From Myxococcota bacterium (lineage in GTDB: Bacteria; Myxococcota; XYA12-FULL-58-9; JALHOP01): 64,000 nt of DNA. This document shows, piece by piece, positions 42,192 to 50,833 of the stretch. Made by a program: the position numbers and the translations under genes. The notes beneath the pieces are model-generated. The model made no database searches. It saw nothing but the letters and a program-made list of their open reading frames with translations, and was not told the origin of the DNA. Within the stretch, counting starts at the first letter, position 1. Every line of letters begins with the position of its first letter. The DNA lies in NCBI GenBank assembly GCA_022842935.1, contig JALHOP010000004.1, forward strand, positions 248,001 through 312,000. The letters are read 5' to 3'.

Positions 42192-43409
42192 TCACGGGCA
42201 CACCACGCTGCGCGCCGCATAGCCAAAGACCATGTTGCGCATCGGGTGGCCACGCGGCGCGTCACTTGCCGCGAGCACCTGCCAGGTGATCCCATCGACG
42301 CTGCGATAGAAACGCTGTGCGTCGTACCATTCGTTCCAGCCACCGCTGACCGCCGCGTAGATGCCGTGTTCGGCGTCGTACGCCACTGGGCCGATCGAGA
42401 CGCCCGCCGGAACGGTCGGCGTGCTCGACCACGCGTCGCCATCGGGGCTCGCGTAGGCGATGCCGGCCGACCAAACCCGAAAGTGTGTGCCTGTCCAGAC
42501 GAGCTGACTGTCGACGTTGCTCGTGCCGATGTCACGCGTGGTCCAGGTCGCGCCGCCGTCGCGGGAGCGGCAGGCAAGGCCATTGCCGCCGACGACCAAG
42601 ATGACGCCGTCACCATACGCGACGCCGCCTTGCGTTTGAATGTTGTCGCCACAGCCACTTGGCCAAACATCGGGGGACCACCAACTCGTACCGACGTCGG
42701 ACGATAGACTGATCTCCCCGTCGCCCACCATGAGGAACCGACCGGCACCGTACGCGGCAAAGCCAGTGCGCCGTGCCTGCTGATCGATGTAGACATCGCT
42801 CGACGTGAAGGAAACACCATCGTCGTTCGAGACGCGCGGAACGGCGCTCATGGCAACCACCCGCCCCGCGCCAGCCTCGACGCCCCCGAAGGTTGTCCCG
42901 GTCACGCTCGGCGTCCACATGACGCCATCGAGGCTACGGTAGATGCCGCCCGGCGGTCCCCAGCCAAAAGTCGCGACGAACGCCGTGCCCGTGAAGGTGA
43001 TCCCGCGGGCGGCCCCCGGATTGTGATCGCACTCCACGTAGTGTGGGTCGCTCTCGGTGGTCCAGCAGCGCGCCTCATCGTCGGCGGACTGATCGGCTCG
43101 CCACGTCTGACCGCCGTCGCAGGACATGACGGTCCTTTGCATATGGCCCGTGGCAATGAACACCGGGATACGGTCGGGCTCTTGCGGCGGCGGAGGCGGG
43201 TCGCCGCCCGGGCCGTCGTCGGTTGGTGTCACAGGCGCATCGTCGTCGCCCGGCGACTGCGGTGTGTCGTCGTCGCCACCGGCTGGACGCTGCGCGCTAC
43301 CTCGGGTTGACCCGAGGTCAGGGTCGCCCTCGACGACACCAGCGCCACAACCCGCAAGAACCGCGGCAAACGCTATAGCGAACGCCTTGTTCACGCGCCG
43401 ACCGCCCAT
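42192..43409 (-). CDS. lipoprotein with BNR/sialidase-like repeats
   Basis: 405 residues from ATG 43409; GTG 43394 is an alternative. FAIAFAAVLAGCGAG is a lipoprotein signal with lipobox LAGC. After a Pro/Asp-rich linker (about residues 30-75) there is a propeller-like domain with Asp-box-like repeats: SCDGGQTWRADQS, YRSLDGVMWTPS, SSDVGTSWWSP, SRDGGATWTTR, SPDGDAWSSTP and YRSVDGITWQV. These SxDxGxxW motifs are the structural BNR turns of sialidases and photosystem-assembly-type propellers; no sialidase catalytic residues are visible. It starts inside the end of the DUF1552 gene (19-base overlap) and is downstream of it on the same strand. Confidence 0.82.
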   Translation of the reverse strand: MGGRRVNKAFAIAFAAVLAGCGAGVVEGDPDLGSTRGSAQRPAGGDDDTPQSPGDDDAPVTPTDDGPGGDPPPPPQEPDRIPVFIATGHMQRTVMSCDGGQTWRADQSADDEARCWTTESDPHYVECDHNPGAARGITFTGTAFVATFGWGPPGGIYRSLDGVMWTPSVTGTTFGGVEAGAGRVVAMSAVPRVSNDDGVSFTSSDVYIDQQARRTGFAAYGAGRFLMVGDGEISLSSDVGTSWWSPDVWPSGCGDNIQTQGGVAYGDGVILVVGGNGLACRSRDGGATWTTRDIGTSNVDSQLVWTGTHFRVWSAGIAYASPDGDAWSSTPTVPAGVSIGPVAYDAEHGIYAAVSGGWNEWYDAQRFYRSVDGITWQVLAASDAPRGHPMRNMVFGYAARSVVCP

Positions 43410-44947
43410 GCCTTCAAGAGGTCGTCTGCATCGCGGTAGTAGCGCTCCGGCCAGATATCCCGACGGATGTCGTATTCCGACCAGAAGTCGTCCGGATGCC
43501 AGAGGACGGCCCCGTAGCCCTTCATGCCAGCGGCGGCCTGTTCGGGCTGAGCCCGCGCCATGTGCGTGTTGTAGTCGGCCGGCGCGACCCCCATGCTCTG
43601 GAGGGCGTTGGCCAGGAACTGGTTGAAGAGCACGCCCGACGCGATGGGGCTCTGGGGGTTTCGGTAGTCGATGAAGCGCCCGGTGTGGAAGAAGCCCCCG
43701 GCCGACCCCGCCGTAACCACCGGCTGCGCCCAGTTGGTGTGGGTCTCTCGCCCCGACTCCATGGTCCAGTACAGCAGACTGTTGTCGAGGAAGGTTACGC
43801 CCGGGGCTTCGTCGACGTTGAGGTGCTCGGCGAGCCGCACGAACACCTCGGCGAAGAATAGCTGATGTGCCCGATAGTTGGTGCGCTGGTACTCGGGGTC
43901 CGCTTCGTCTTCAGGGCCACCGCCGTTATGCGCGATCTGCTCGTGCCAGTTCGTGTAGTTCGCGTCCTGCGCGAACTGCTCGCCAGGGACGGTGATCGCC
44001 GCGACGTTGCTGGCGCCGCACATGAGCGCGATGGCGATCAGGTCGACGGCCATGCGTAGCTGCTCGACGGTGTAGTCGGTGTCGCCGTATGCAGGCACAT
44101 CGCCGCACTCGAGCTGCACACCCATGCGCGCTTCGATGGCGTTCAAGAAGTCCATGTGGCGCGTCAGGCGGTCGCGGTCCTCGCGTGACAGCCGCCCGGC
44201 ATCACCGAAGGCGCCCGTTGTCAGTCCGCGATAATGGTCATAGACTCGTTGAACCAGGCGTTGCGGCGGTCGGCTCGATGGCTGCGCATCAGTCGCGATG
44301 AGGTCGAGAAGCGGCTGGAGTCTGTCGGTCGGCTGTACGGGCTGCAAGTAGAGGTCGAGAGCCTGACTGAACGCAGGGTCCGAGCCATCGCCATAGTGCT
44401 TGGCGACGTTGATGGTCGGGGTGCGAACGGGACTCAGGTTGAAGCCACTCGCGTGACCCACGACCTGGTCGATGGTGGGGTACCAGATACCCCGCAACTC
44501 GACGCCTTGGTCATTCGCCGCGTAGTTGCCCATGAAGGCACCACGGTTGTGACCCAGGTAGGTCGTGATGTCGAAGCCGGTCATGACCGACATCTTGTCG
44601 ACGAGGCTCTCAGAGAACCTGCTTGCTGGGGCGCGCAGGCAGTTTGAGATGACGCGATCGGCGCCGTTGATAGTCGACGATAGGTTGCCAAAGCGGACGT
44701 CATGACGCGGGAGATTGCCGCTCGCTGCGTACAACGTCGTGCTCTGCGCGCCGCCTGGCATGGCTGGGTACATGTTGCTTGGGAAGACACCTCCATGATC
44801 GGTACACATGGCAACCAGCCGTTTCTGGACGGCGGCTTGGGCTGCGACCTTGCGCGGCAACAGGGAGGTGAGAGTCGGAATGGCGAGCGCTAGCCCGCCC
44901 GAGCCCATCAGGAAGTGCCGGCGATTGAGCTTCAACAGGTTCGTCAT
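43391..44947 (-). CDS. DUF1552 family protein with Tat signal
   Basis: 518 residues from ATG 44947; a longer frame starts at 44995 but overlaps the preceding gene. NRRHFLMGSGGLALAIPTL is a twin-arginine signal peptide. The mature region has KRLVAMCTDHGGVFPSNMYP, GFDITTYLGHNRGAFMGNY and TVPGEQFAQDANYTNWHEQIAHNG, all recognisable from the DUF1552 family found in Planctomycetes, Myxococcota and Verrucomicrobia. The function is unknown; the fold is related to alkaline-phosphatase-like DUF1501 proteins. The family nearly always sits beside a DUF1592-type gene, as here. Confidence 0.9.
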   Translation of the reverse strand: MTNLLKLNRRHFLMGSGGLALAIPTLTSLLPRKVAAQAAVQKRLVAMCTDHGGVFPSNMYPAMPGGAQSTTLYAASGNLPRHDVRFGNLSSTINGADRVISNCLRAPASRFSESLVDKMSVMTGFDITTYLGHNRGAFMGNYAANDQGVELRGIWYPTIDQVVGHASGFNLSPVRTPTINVAKHYGDGSDPAFSQALDLYLQPVQPTDRLQPLLDLIATDAQPSSRPPQRLVQRVYDHYRGLTTGAFGDAGRLSREDRDRLTRHMDFLNAIEARMGVQLECGDVPAYGDTDYTVEQLRMAVDLIAIALMCGASNVAAITVPGEQFAQDANYTNWHEQIAHNGGGPEDEADPEYQRTNYRAHQLFFAEVFVRLAEHLNVDEAPGVTFLDNSLLYWTMESGRETHTNWAQPVVTAGSAGGFFHTGRFIDYRNPQSPIASGVLFNQFLANALQSMGVAPADYNTHMARAQPEQAAAGMKGYGAVLWHPDDFWSEYDIRRDIWPERYYRDADDLLKAWAVGA

Positions 44948-44957
44948 GATGTCGGCC

Positions 44958-46730
44958 TCACTCCGGTTTACGGACGCGCTTGAAGCCGTCGGCAAAGGCG
45001 ATGTTCTTGAACATCGCGCTCAGACTGCCGGCGCCGGCGACGTGTTGGCGGAGGTTCTCGAGGAGACAGCCGTCGCGGCTCAAATCTTCGTGCCTGCCAA
45101 ACGTGAAGCGCACGTAGTGACGGGCAAAACAGGCTTGCACGCGGCCGCTGTCGACGATCGCTTGCGACATCTGTGCGACGCTGTCGAAGGTCCGCTCGGG
45201 CCCTGCGTCGAGCGTCGTCTCCACCCGGGTGTCGATGGGAAGGTTCGCGAGGAGCTCACCGGTCGGCGCGTAGACGCGCTCCGAGGTACGCACGCGACCA
45301 AGTGCATCGAAGCGCTCGGCCACGAAGCCCAAGGGGTTGATCGCGGTGTGACACCCATTGCAGGTTGAGCCCGGCGCCTGGCTGAGCTCGGTGATACGCT
45401 CACGCGTCGTCTGGGTGCCGTCCGAAAGCTCCAGCATGATCGCCATCATGTTCTCGGGGAGCTCGATGTCCTCGCAGAGCAAGCGGCGCAACACGAGAAC
45501 ACCGCGCTGAATGGGCCGGGTGGTTGCCTGATTGTTCGCGAGCATGGCCGCGCGCGAGAGGATGCCGACGCGCTCGGGCTGCACGTGGCTGGGGGGCGCC
45601 GTTGTACCGTCCCAGAGCGGGACGTTGCCATAGAGGGCGGCGACGTCGCTGGTTCGCGCAAACGACGCGGTGGACGAGAAGAGGTCCGCAAGCGTTCCTC
45701 CTTGCACCGCGAAGGTGTAGTGGGCGGCGAGGTCCTGCACATCGGTGATCAAGCGCGCGCGCAACTGTGGACTTGGTAAGTCCGCTCCAGCGTACGCCGC
45801 GAAGTCCGGCCGACTAGCGTTGGCGTGCATCGCCGGAACTGCGTCGAGCTTGAGCCACTCGCCGTAGAAAGCTTCGGTGGTGCGGCGCGCCTTGGGGGCT
45901 GCGAAAAGCCGGTCGACCTGGGCGCGGTAGCCGGCCTCCGTCGTGAGGCTGCCATCTTCCGCTGCATCGAGAAGCGCCTCGTCAGGGAGCGATTGCCAGA
46001 AGTGGTAGGAGAGCCGGCTCGCGAGCTCGTAGGGCGTGAGATCGTAGATTCGCTGTCCGTTATCACGAACGGAGGCGCCGAGCTCGATCAGGTACAGGAA
46101 GGGCGGCGCCATGGCGAGCGCCGCCATCGCCTCCGCCAGGGCTTCCGTGTCGAGCCCTGGCGCGTCGTAGATGCTGCGGTAGAGCGTGGCCTCCGGTTCG
46201 GAGAGTGGCCTACGGAAGAGCACGCGCCCGACGCGGCGAATGACGCTGTCGATGCAGGCCGAGTCGTTCGCGGTCGTTGCGTCGGTCGCGCAGGCCCCGA
46301 GCAGCGCGTTGCGTCGCGTCGCGTTGCCGACGAGCGCTGCGCCGAATGCGCGGCCCAGGGCGTAGTAGGCGTCGACGTGTGTTTGCCCGAGGCTCTGCAC
46401 CATCGAGCGATAGTCGGTGTCGCCGCCGAGCACGTCATCGGGCACGGCCGCGAGCGGTTGCGCGAGCTCCTGGGCTATAGCCGCAGCTTGGGCGGGCACC
46501 AACATCGCGAGAGCGTCGCGAACACTATGGCCGAGCTGCGCTTTGCTGAGGCGTCGCAAGCCCGTGGGAACGGGGGCGGCGCTGGGGTCGCAAGCGAAGC
46601 TGACGTCGAGCTCGGCGCTTCCCTCCGGGGGGAGGCTGCTGCGCCCCGGGACGCCCTCGGTGTCGCCGATGCTGCCGACGCAGCCGCAGACAACCATAAG
46701 TGAGGCAACCAGTAGCTTGCAGGCGCGCAT
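44958..46730 (-). CDS. DUF1587/1592/1588/1585-type protein with CxxCH haem motif
   Basis: 590 residues. MRACKLLVASLMVVCGC is a lipoprotein signal. RLSKAQLGHSVRDALAML is the DUF1587-like entry, LTPYELASRLSYHFWQSLPDEALL the DUF1592 core, FYGEWLKLDAVP another shared segment, and CNGCHTAINPLGFVAERFDALG the DUF1588 region with a c-type haem motif CNGCH. The C-terminal FTFGR and DGCLLENL segments are DUF1585. These proteins are predicted extracytoplasmic haem proteins of unknown function that pair with DUF1552 proteins. The gap to the DUF1552 start is ten bases, supporting a two-gene operon with the BNR lipoprotein third. Confidence 0.92.
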   Translation of the reverse strand: MRACKLLVASLMVVCGCVGSIGDTEGVPGRSSLPPEGSAELDVSFACDPSAAPVPTGLRRLSKAQLGHSVRDALAMLVPAQAAAIAQELAQPLAAVPDDVLGGDTDYRSMVQSLGQTHVDAYYALGRAFGAALVGNATRRNALLGACATDATTANDSACIDSVIRRVGRVLFRRPLSEPEATLYRSIYDAPGLDTEALAEAMAALAMAPPFLYLIELGASVRDNGQRIYDLTPYELASRLSYHFWQSLPDEALLDAAEDGSLTTEAGYRAQVDRLFAAPKARRTTEAFYGEWLKLDAVPAMHANASRPDFAAYAGADLPSPQLRARLITDVQDLAAHYTFAVQGGTLADLFSSTASFARTSDVAALYGNVPLWDGTTAPPSHVQPERVGILSRAAMLANNQATTRPIQRGVLVLRRLLCEDIELPENMMAIMLELSDGTQTTRERITELSQAPGSTCNGCHTAINPLGFVAERFDALGRVRTSERVYAPTGELLANLPIDTRVETTLDAGPERTFDSVAQMSQAIVDSGRVQACFARHYVRFTFGRHEDLSRDGCLLENLRQHVAGAGSLSAMFKNIAFADGFKRVRKPE

Positions 46731-46791
46731 CAGAGGGTAGACGCCACCAACCCATCGGAGCGGCTCAAAAATCGCCTAGTGTCTCAAGCCC

Positions 46792-47060
46792 CTAGAAAGT
46801 CTGGGCTATCTGGAAGAACCAGGTGCGGCCGACATTCGGAATGTCGAAGCCGCCTTCGCTCGGAACGGCTGTCGAGGTTGATCGCGCTGTAGTTCGCGGC
46901 CGTACGTTGAGGCGTCGTTGTTTTTCGGAGCGAGGAGCCACTGGCCGCGCGTGAGGACAGTGTCGCTCGCGATACCGAGATTGATGCAGCGCTCGATACC
47001 TCGACACGCGCCGACACCATCGTTGAGGGCACTGTTGCGATGTCGCGTCAGGTCTTGGCG
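46792..47060 (-). pseudogene. frameshifted C-terminal fragment of a TonB-dependent receptor
   Basis: On the minus strand just after the RNase E/G stop, receptor-like sequence runs through three frames: CINLGIASDTVLTRGQWLLA then NNDASTYG in one, TAANYSAINLDSRSE in the next, and GGFDIPNVGRTWFFQIAQTF ending at a TAG at 46792-46794. The last piece, with its final Phe, is the standard C-terminal strand of a TonB-dependent receptor. Most of the gene (usually over 600 residues) is absent. It is a remnant, unless assembly errors hide part of it. Confidence 0.65.
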
Positions 47061-47067
47061 GACAAGG

Positions 47068-49239
47068 CTACTGACCGTCTGGCTGATCGGCGCCGTCGCC
47101 CTTCTTGCTGCCGAAGAGGCGTGACAAGAACGAACGCTTCTTGCGCGTCGAGGATTCGTCATCCTCCGTCGGCTGGCTGCTGTCCGCTTTGACGGGGGTC
47201 GAGGTCGCAGGCTCGTGACGTGTCTGCGGCGCAGGCGGATTCGGAGCGCTCGGAGGCGGAGCAGCAGCTTCGCTCGCCATGCTGGCAAGGATCTCGTGCG
47301 CCGACACGACATTGCTTTCGCGACCGCCGCGACCTCGGCGTCCACCGCGCTCGCCACGTTCGCCACGTTCGCCACGCTCGCGCCCACCACGCTCTCCGCG
47401 GCCTTTGCCGCCGCGCTCGCGTTTCTGGAACTGCTCGGGGTCGAGGAGCTCGAAGGAGGGCATGTCCCAATCGCGGGCGGTCGCCATCTCTTCGCCAGCC
47501 TCGCCACCGCCCTTGGCGGCACGCTCGCCACGTTCGGGGCGATCTCCGCGATCGCGGCCCTCACCGCCACGGCGACGACGCTTGCGCTCCTTGGCCTCGC
47601 GACGCTGTTCGGCGAGCGACTCTTGCCGCTCAGTCTCTTCGCTCGGCAGCACCAGCTCGAGGTCGGACGGATCGATGACCTCGTCGTCGTCGTCTGGCGT
47701 GAGCTCGTAGCCCTCGGGCAGCTCGGGCGGGCCGAAGTCGGGCTCCGTCTCGGGCAGCACCTCGGCGTTGGGGTTGGTCTCGAAGGTGTAGTCAGCGTGT
47801 CCCGGCATGTGCGCCTTGTCGGGCACGATGTCGACGCGGATGTTGTAGCGTTGCTCGATTTCTTGCACCGCGGACCACTTCTCGGTTCGCAGGACGTTCG
47901 CTGCTTCGGAGTCGAGCAGCACCTTCGCGGATGCGAGGTCGCCGCGGGACGCCCGGTCGCGCAGCTTTCGCAGCACCGCGACGGCGTGCGACTGCGCGTT
48001 CAACACATGGCCGGTGCCGCCGCACGTGACGCAGGTGCGAAAGACCGATGCGCCGAGCGCCGAGCGAATACGTTGCCGGGTGAGCTCCAAGGTGCCGTTC
48101 GGGGAGATGCGGCCCACCTTGACGCGCGCCTTGTCGAGCTTGAGCGCTTCTTTGATGGTGCGCTCGACTTGGAGCTGATGTTTGCGCACGAACATGTCGA
48201 TGAAGTCGATGACGATGATGCCGCCGAGGTCGCGCAAACGGAGCTGACGCGCGACTTCCTTCGCGGCTTCGACGTTCGTTTGCAGGGCGGTCGCTTCTTG
48301 ATCTTTCGACTTCTGCTTGCCGCTGTTGACGTCGATGGCGACGAGAGCTTCGCAGGGCTCGATGACGATCGAGCCGCCGTTGTTGAGCTCGACCTTGCGC
48401 GCGTAGATTTCGTCGAGCTGCTGCTCGATGCGGTAGTGATGAAAGATGGGCCGGCGCTCGACGTAGCGGCTGAGCACGCTGCGTTGCTTCGGCATCACCA
48501 TGCGCACGTATTCGACGGCCTGGTCGTAGGCGTCGTCGGCGTCGACGATGATCTCGCTGATGTCGTTCGACCAGTAGTCGCGGAGCGCCCGGATGATGGC
48601 GTCCTGCTCCTTCATGATCAGGGCAGGGGCCTTGGCGGCCTTGGCCTCCTTCTTGATGTTGCCCCAGGTGTGCGCGAGCACCTTGAGGTCGCGATTGAGC
48701 TCGAGCTTGGTGCGGTCACGCCCGGCGGTGCGGATGATGACGCCCATATCGTCGGGCACGTTGAGCTTCGCGGCCGCGTCACGCATGCGGCGACGCGCCT
48801 CGTCGTCTTCGATCTTGCGCGAGACGCCCGAGCGTGAGCTCCCCGGCATGAGGACGGTGTAACGGCCCGCGAGCGACAGGTACGTGGTGAGGACTGCACC
48901 CTTCTGGCCCACCTCGTCCTTCTCGACCTGCACCAAGATCTCTTGGTTGCGCTTGAGCAGCTCGTCGATGCGGTAGTGCTTGTCGAGGTCGTGCTTGTTC
49001 GAGAGCTTGGGATCGACGTCGTTCGCCGTCAGGAACCCCTGCTTGTCGGCGCCGTAGTCGATGAAGGCCGCGTTGAGGGCTGGCTCGACCGCCATGACCA
49101 CGGCCTTGTAGATGTTGCCCTTGTTCTTCTCGACGCCGCGCGTTTCGATGTCGAAGTCTTCGAGCAGGCCGTTTTGGTTGACGATGGCAATGCGGACCTC
49201 TTCGGGGTCGAGCGCATTGATGATCATTTTACGTGTCAT
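47068..49239 (-). CDS. ribonuclease E/G family endoribonuclease
   Basis: 723 residues from ATG 49239. Residues 1-120 form the S1 RNA-binding domain (RGVEKNKGNIYKAVVMAVEPALNAAFIDYG). The catalytic core has VAIDVNSGKQK and IIVIDFIDMFV, whose aspartates hold the active-site metal, followed by the zinc-link CVTCGGTGH. The last 220 residues are disordered and rich in Arg, Gly and Glu (RGERGGRERGERGERGERG), with a basic end (KKRSFLSRLFGSKK), as in scaffolding tails of RNase E. It starts RNA decay and processes rRNA and tRNA. RNase E or G cannot be settled by sequence alone, but the long tail favours an E-like role. Confidence 0.95.
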   Translation of the reverse strand: MTRKMIINALDPEEVRIAIVNQNGLLEDFDIETRGVEKNKGNIYKAVVMAVEPALNAAFIDYGADKQGFLTANDVDPKLSNKHDLDKHYRIDELLKRNQEILVQVEKDEVGQKGAVLTTYLSLAGRYTVLMPGSSRSGVSRKIEDDEARRRMRDAAAKLNVPDDMGVIIRTAGRDRTKLELNRDLKVLAHTWGNIKKEAKAAKAPALIMKEQDAIIRALRDYWSNDISEIIVDADDAYDQAVEYVRMVMPKQRSVLSRYVERRPIFHHYRIEQQLDEIYARKVELNNGGSIVIEPCEALVAIDVNSGKQKSKDQEATALQTNVEAAKEVARQLRLRDLGGIIVIDFIDMFVRKHQLQVERTIKEALKLDKARVKVGRISPNGTLELTRQRIRSALGASVFRTCVTCGGTGHVLNAQSHAVAVLRKLRDRASRGDLASAKVLLDSEAANVLRTEKWSAVQEIEQRYNIRVDIVPDKAHMPGHADYTFETNPNAEVLPETEPDFGPPELPEGYELTPDDDDEVIDPSDLELVLPSEETERQESLAEQRREAKERKRRRRGGEGRDRGDRPERGERAAKGGGEAGEEMATARDWDMPSFELLDPEQFQKRERGGKGRGERGGRERGERGERGERGGRRGRGGRESNVVSAHEILASMASEAAAPPPSAPNPPAPQTRHEPATSTPVKADSSQPTEDDESSTRKKRSFLSRLFGSKKGDGADQPDGQ

Positions 49240-49307
49240 TATCGAGGCGTCCCGGGTCGCGTGGTGACCCGTATGAAAGTCGTTCGTTTGCGCGAGCTTC
49301 GGAGGCT

Positions 49308-49859
49308 TTACTCATCCACGCTTGGCGAGCTGGCCCCTATCATGAAGCCAAGCCGAGCGTTAATCGTCGCGTACGCTGGATTCGTAAAAAGATCGGTTCC
49401 ACCGACCGAATAATAACGAAACACGATCCCGCCGAAGAACCAGCGGGTGATGCGCACATCAGCGCCAATCCCGAAGAAGAGGTCCCACGTAGGTCCGTAG
49501 GTACCCCCATTCGCGGCCTTCAAGTACACGTTCCCGAGGCCAAGCTCAAGGAAGGGCGTGAACCAAAGTACGTCGATATCGTAGCGGGCGCCGACGCCGA
49601 TGGCGCGCGCGGCGAGCGTTGGCTCCCGGTTCGAGAACTCTTTGAGGTCCAAATTGGCGGTCAGCTGGAGCCGTTCGACCAGGCCGATGGCGAGGGATAC
49701 TCCGCCTCCGAACGGCGCCCAGTTGGTGACGCCACCCTCGCGAAGGCTCGATACCCCCGGCTCGACCGCCAGGCGCAGGTCGCCGAGACCTGCCCGCGCA
49801 GTGGTTGGCGGGATCACCGCCAAACACGCCAGAAGCATCGATAGGCCTCGACGAGACAC
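49308..49859 (-). CDS. outer-membrane beta-barrel protein, unknown role
   Basis: 183 residues. MLLACLAVIPPTTARA is a signal peptide. The mature region shows amphipathic strands (DLRLAVEPGVSSL, GVSLAIGLVERLQLTANLDL, AIGVGARYDIDVLWFTPFLELGLGNVYL, RWFFGGIVFRYYSVGG), consistent with an OmpA/OmpW-like barrel of eight strands, although the C-terminus is not a typical Phe. The gene is about 70 bases upstream of rng on the same strand. Function unknown. Confidence 0.7.
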   Translation of the reverse strand: MSRRGLSMLLACLAVIPPTTARAGLGDLRLAVEPGVSSLREGGVTNWAPFGGGVSLAIGLVERLQLTANLDLKEFSNREPTLAARAIGVGARYDIDVLWFTPFLELGLGNVYLKAANGGTYGPTWDLFFGIGADVRITRWFFGGIVFRYYSVGGTDLFTNPAYATINARLGFMIGASSPSVDE

Positions 49860-49993
49860 GCCCTAGAAGTATACGAAGCGCAGCGCACAAGGCTATGCCT
49901 TGCGCGCGCGCTTGCATGCTCGAAAGCGGTTGTGGCCGCGTGTGGTATGGCGTAGCGCGCAGCACCTGGAACTGGCCTAGCGGAGAATTCGTC

Positions 49994-50833
49994 GTGGCAC
50001 GTTTGTCGGTTGGTAAGAAGAAAGACAGCGAGAACCAGTCGCGCAAAGACCTGCTCAAGCGCGAGGACGCCTTCACCTCGGCCGCCGAGGGTGGCGTCGA
50101 GTGGGCCAACGCAAACAAGCGGCCACTCGTGATCGGCGCGGTCGTGCTCTTCGTCGCGATCGTCGCTGGCGTCATCGTCGACGGCGCCATGCAGAGCAAA
50201 GCCGAGTCGAGCGCTCAGGCATTCGCCAAGGCCACGAAGGTCATGGCCGCCAAAGTCCTACCGGCCGACAGCACCGAGACAGCCGATCCAGCTGCTGACC
50301 CACCGGTGTTTGCGAGCGACAAGGACCGTGATCTCGCGGCTCGCGACGCGTTTCGTGCGGCTGCGCAGGCGGCGGGCGGCAAGTCCGCGTTGCTGTCGCG
50401 GTTCATGGTCGCCGATCTCACCGCCAAAGTGGGCGAGAAGGAAGCCGCTGAGAAGGAGCTCGCGGCGTTGCTCGCCGAGTTGCCAGTGGACGACTCGCTG
50501 CGCTTCCTCGTGGTCGAGCGCCTCGCTTTTATGCAGGAGTCGCGTGGCGAGCTGGCTGGCGCGCTCCGCACGCTCGACACCTTAAAGGGTGACGCCTTCT
50601 ACGCCGACCGCGCCTCGCTGCACGCTGCGCGGGTCGAGGTCGCGATGGGCGACACGGCAAAGGCGCGCGCGCGTCTCGAGAAGCTCAAGACCGATCACGC
50701 GAGCAAGCCGGTTGGCACTGAGGCGGGCGAGCTGCTCGCCTCGATGGGCGGCACCGTCGCGCCGGTCAAGGACACGCCGTCGCCAGCAAGCGCTGATCTC
50801 TCGAACACCACGCCGACGACCAAGGCGGACTAG
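49994..50833 (+). CDS. YfgM-like membrane-anchored TPR protein
   Basis: 279 residues from GTG 49994, with GGAG about ten bases upstream; the frame to the left is not protein-like. A charged N-terminal cytoplasmic part (KKKDSENQSRKDLLKRED) precedes one membrane helix (PLVIGAVVLFVAIVAGVIV), then a periplasmic helical repeat domain (DRDLAARDAFRAAAQAAGG, SALLSRFMVADLTAKVGEKEAAEKELAALL, LRTLDTLKGDAFYADRASLHAARVEVAMG). This is the architecture of YfgM, a periplasmic chaperone-like partner of SecYEG and PpiD. It is next to a BamB-like gene, as in many proteobacteria. Confidence 0.82.
   Translation: MARLSVGKKKDSENQSRKDLLKREDAFTSAAEGGVEWANANKRPLVIGAVVLFVAIVAGVIVDGAMQSKAESSAQAFAKATKVMAAKVLPADSTETADPAADPPVFASDKDRDLAARDAFRAAAQAAGGKSALLSRFMVADLTAKVGEKEAAEKELAALLAELPVDDSLRFLVVERLAFMQESRGELAGALRTLDTLKGDAFYADRASLHAARVEVAMGDTAKARARLEKLKTDHASKPVGTEAGELLASMGGTVAPVKDTPSPASADLSNTTPTTKAD

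Noticed and set aside
47215-48837. 540-codon plus-strand frame opposite RNase E/G
   Set aside because: Antisense to S1 and catalytic motifs; hydrophobic composition is a by-product of the Arg/Glu-rich tail.
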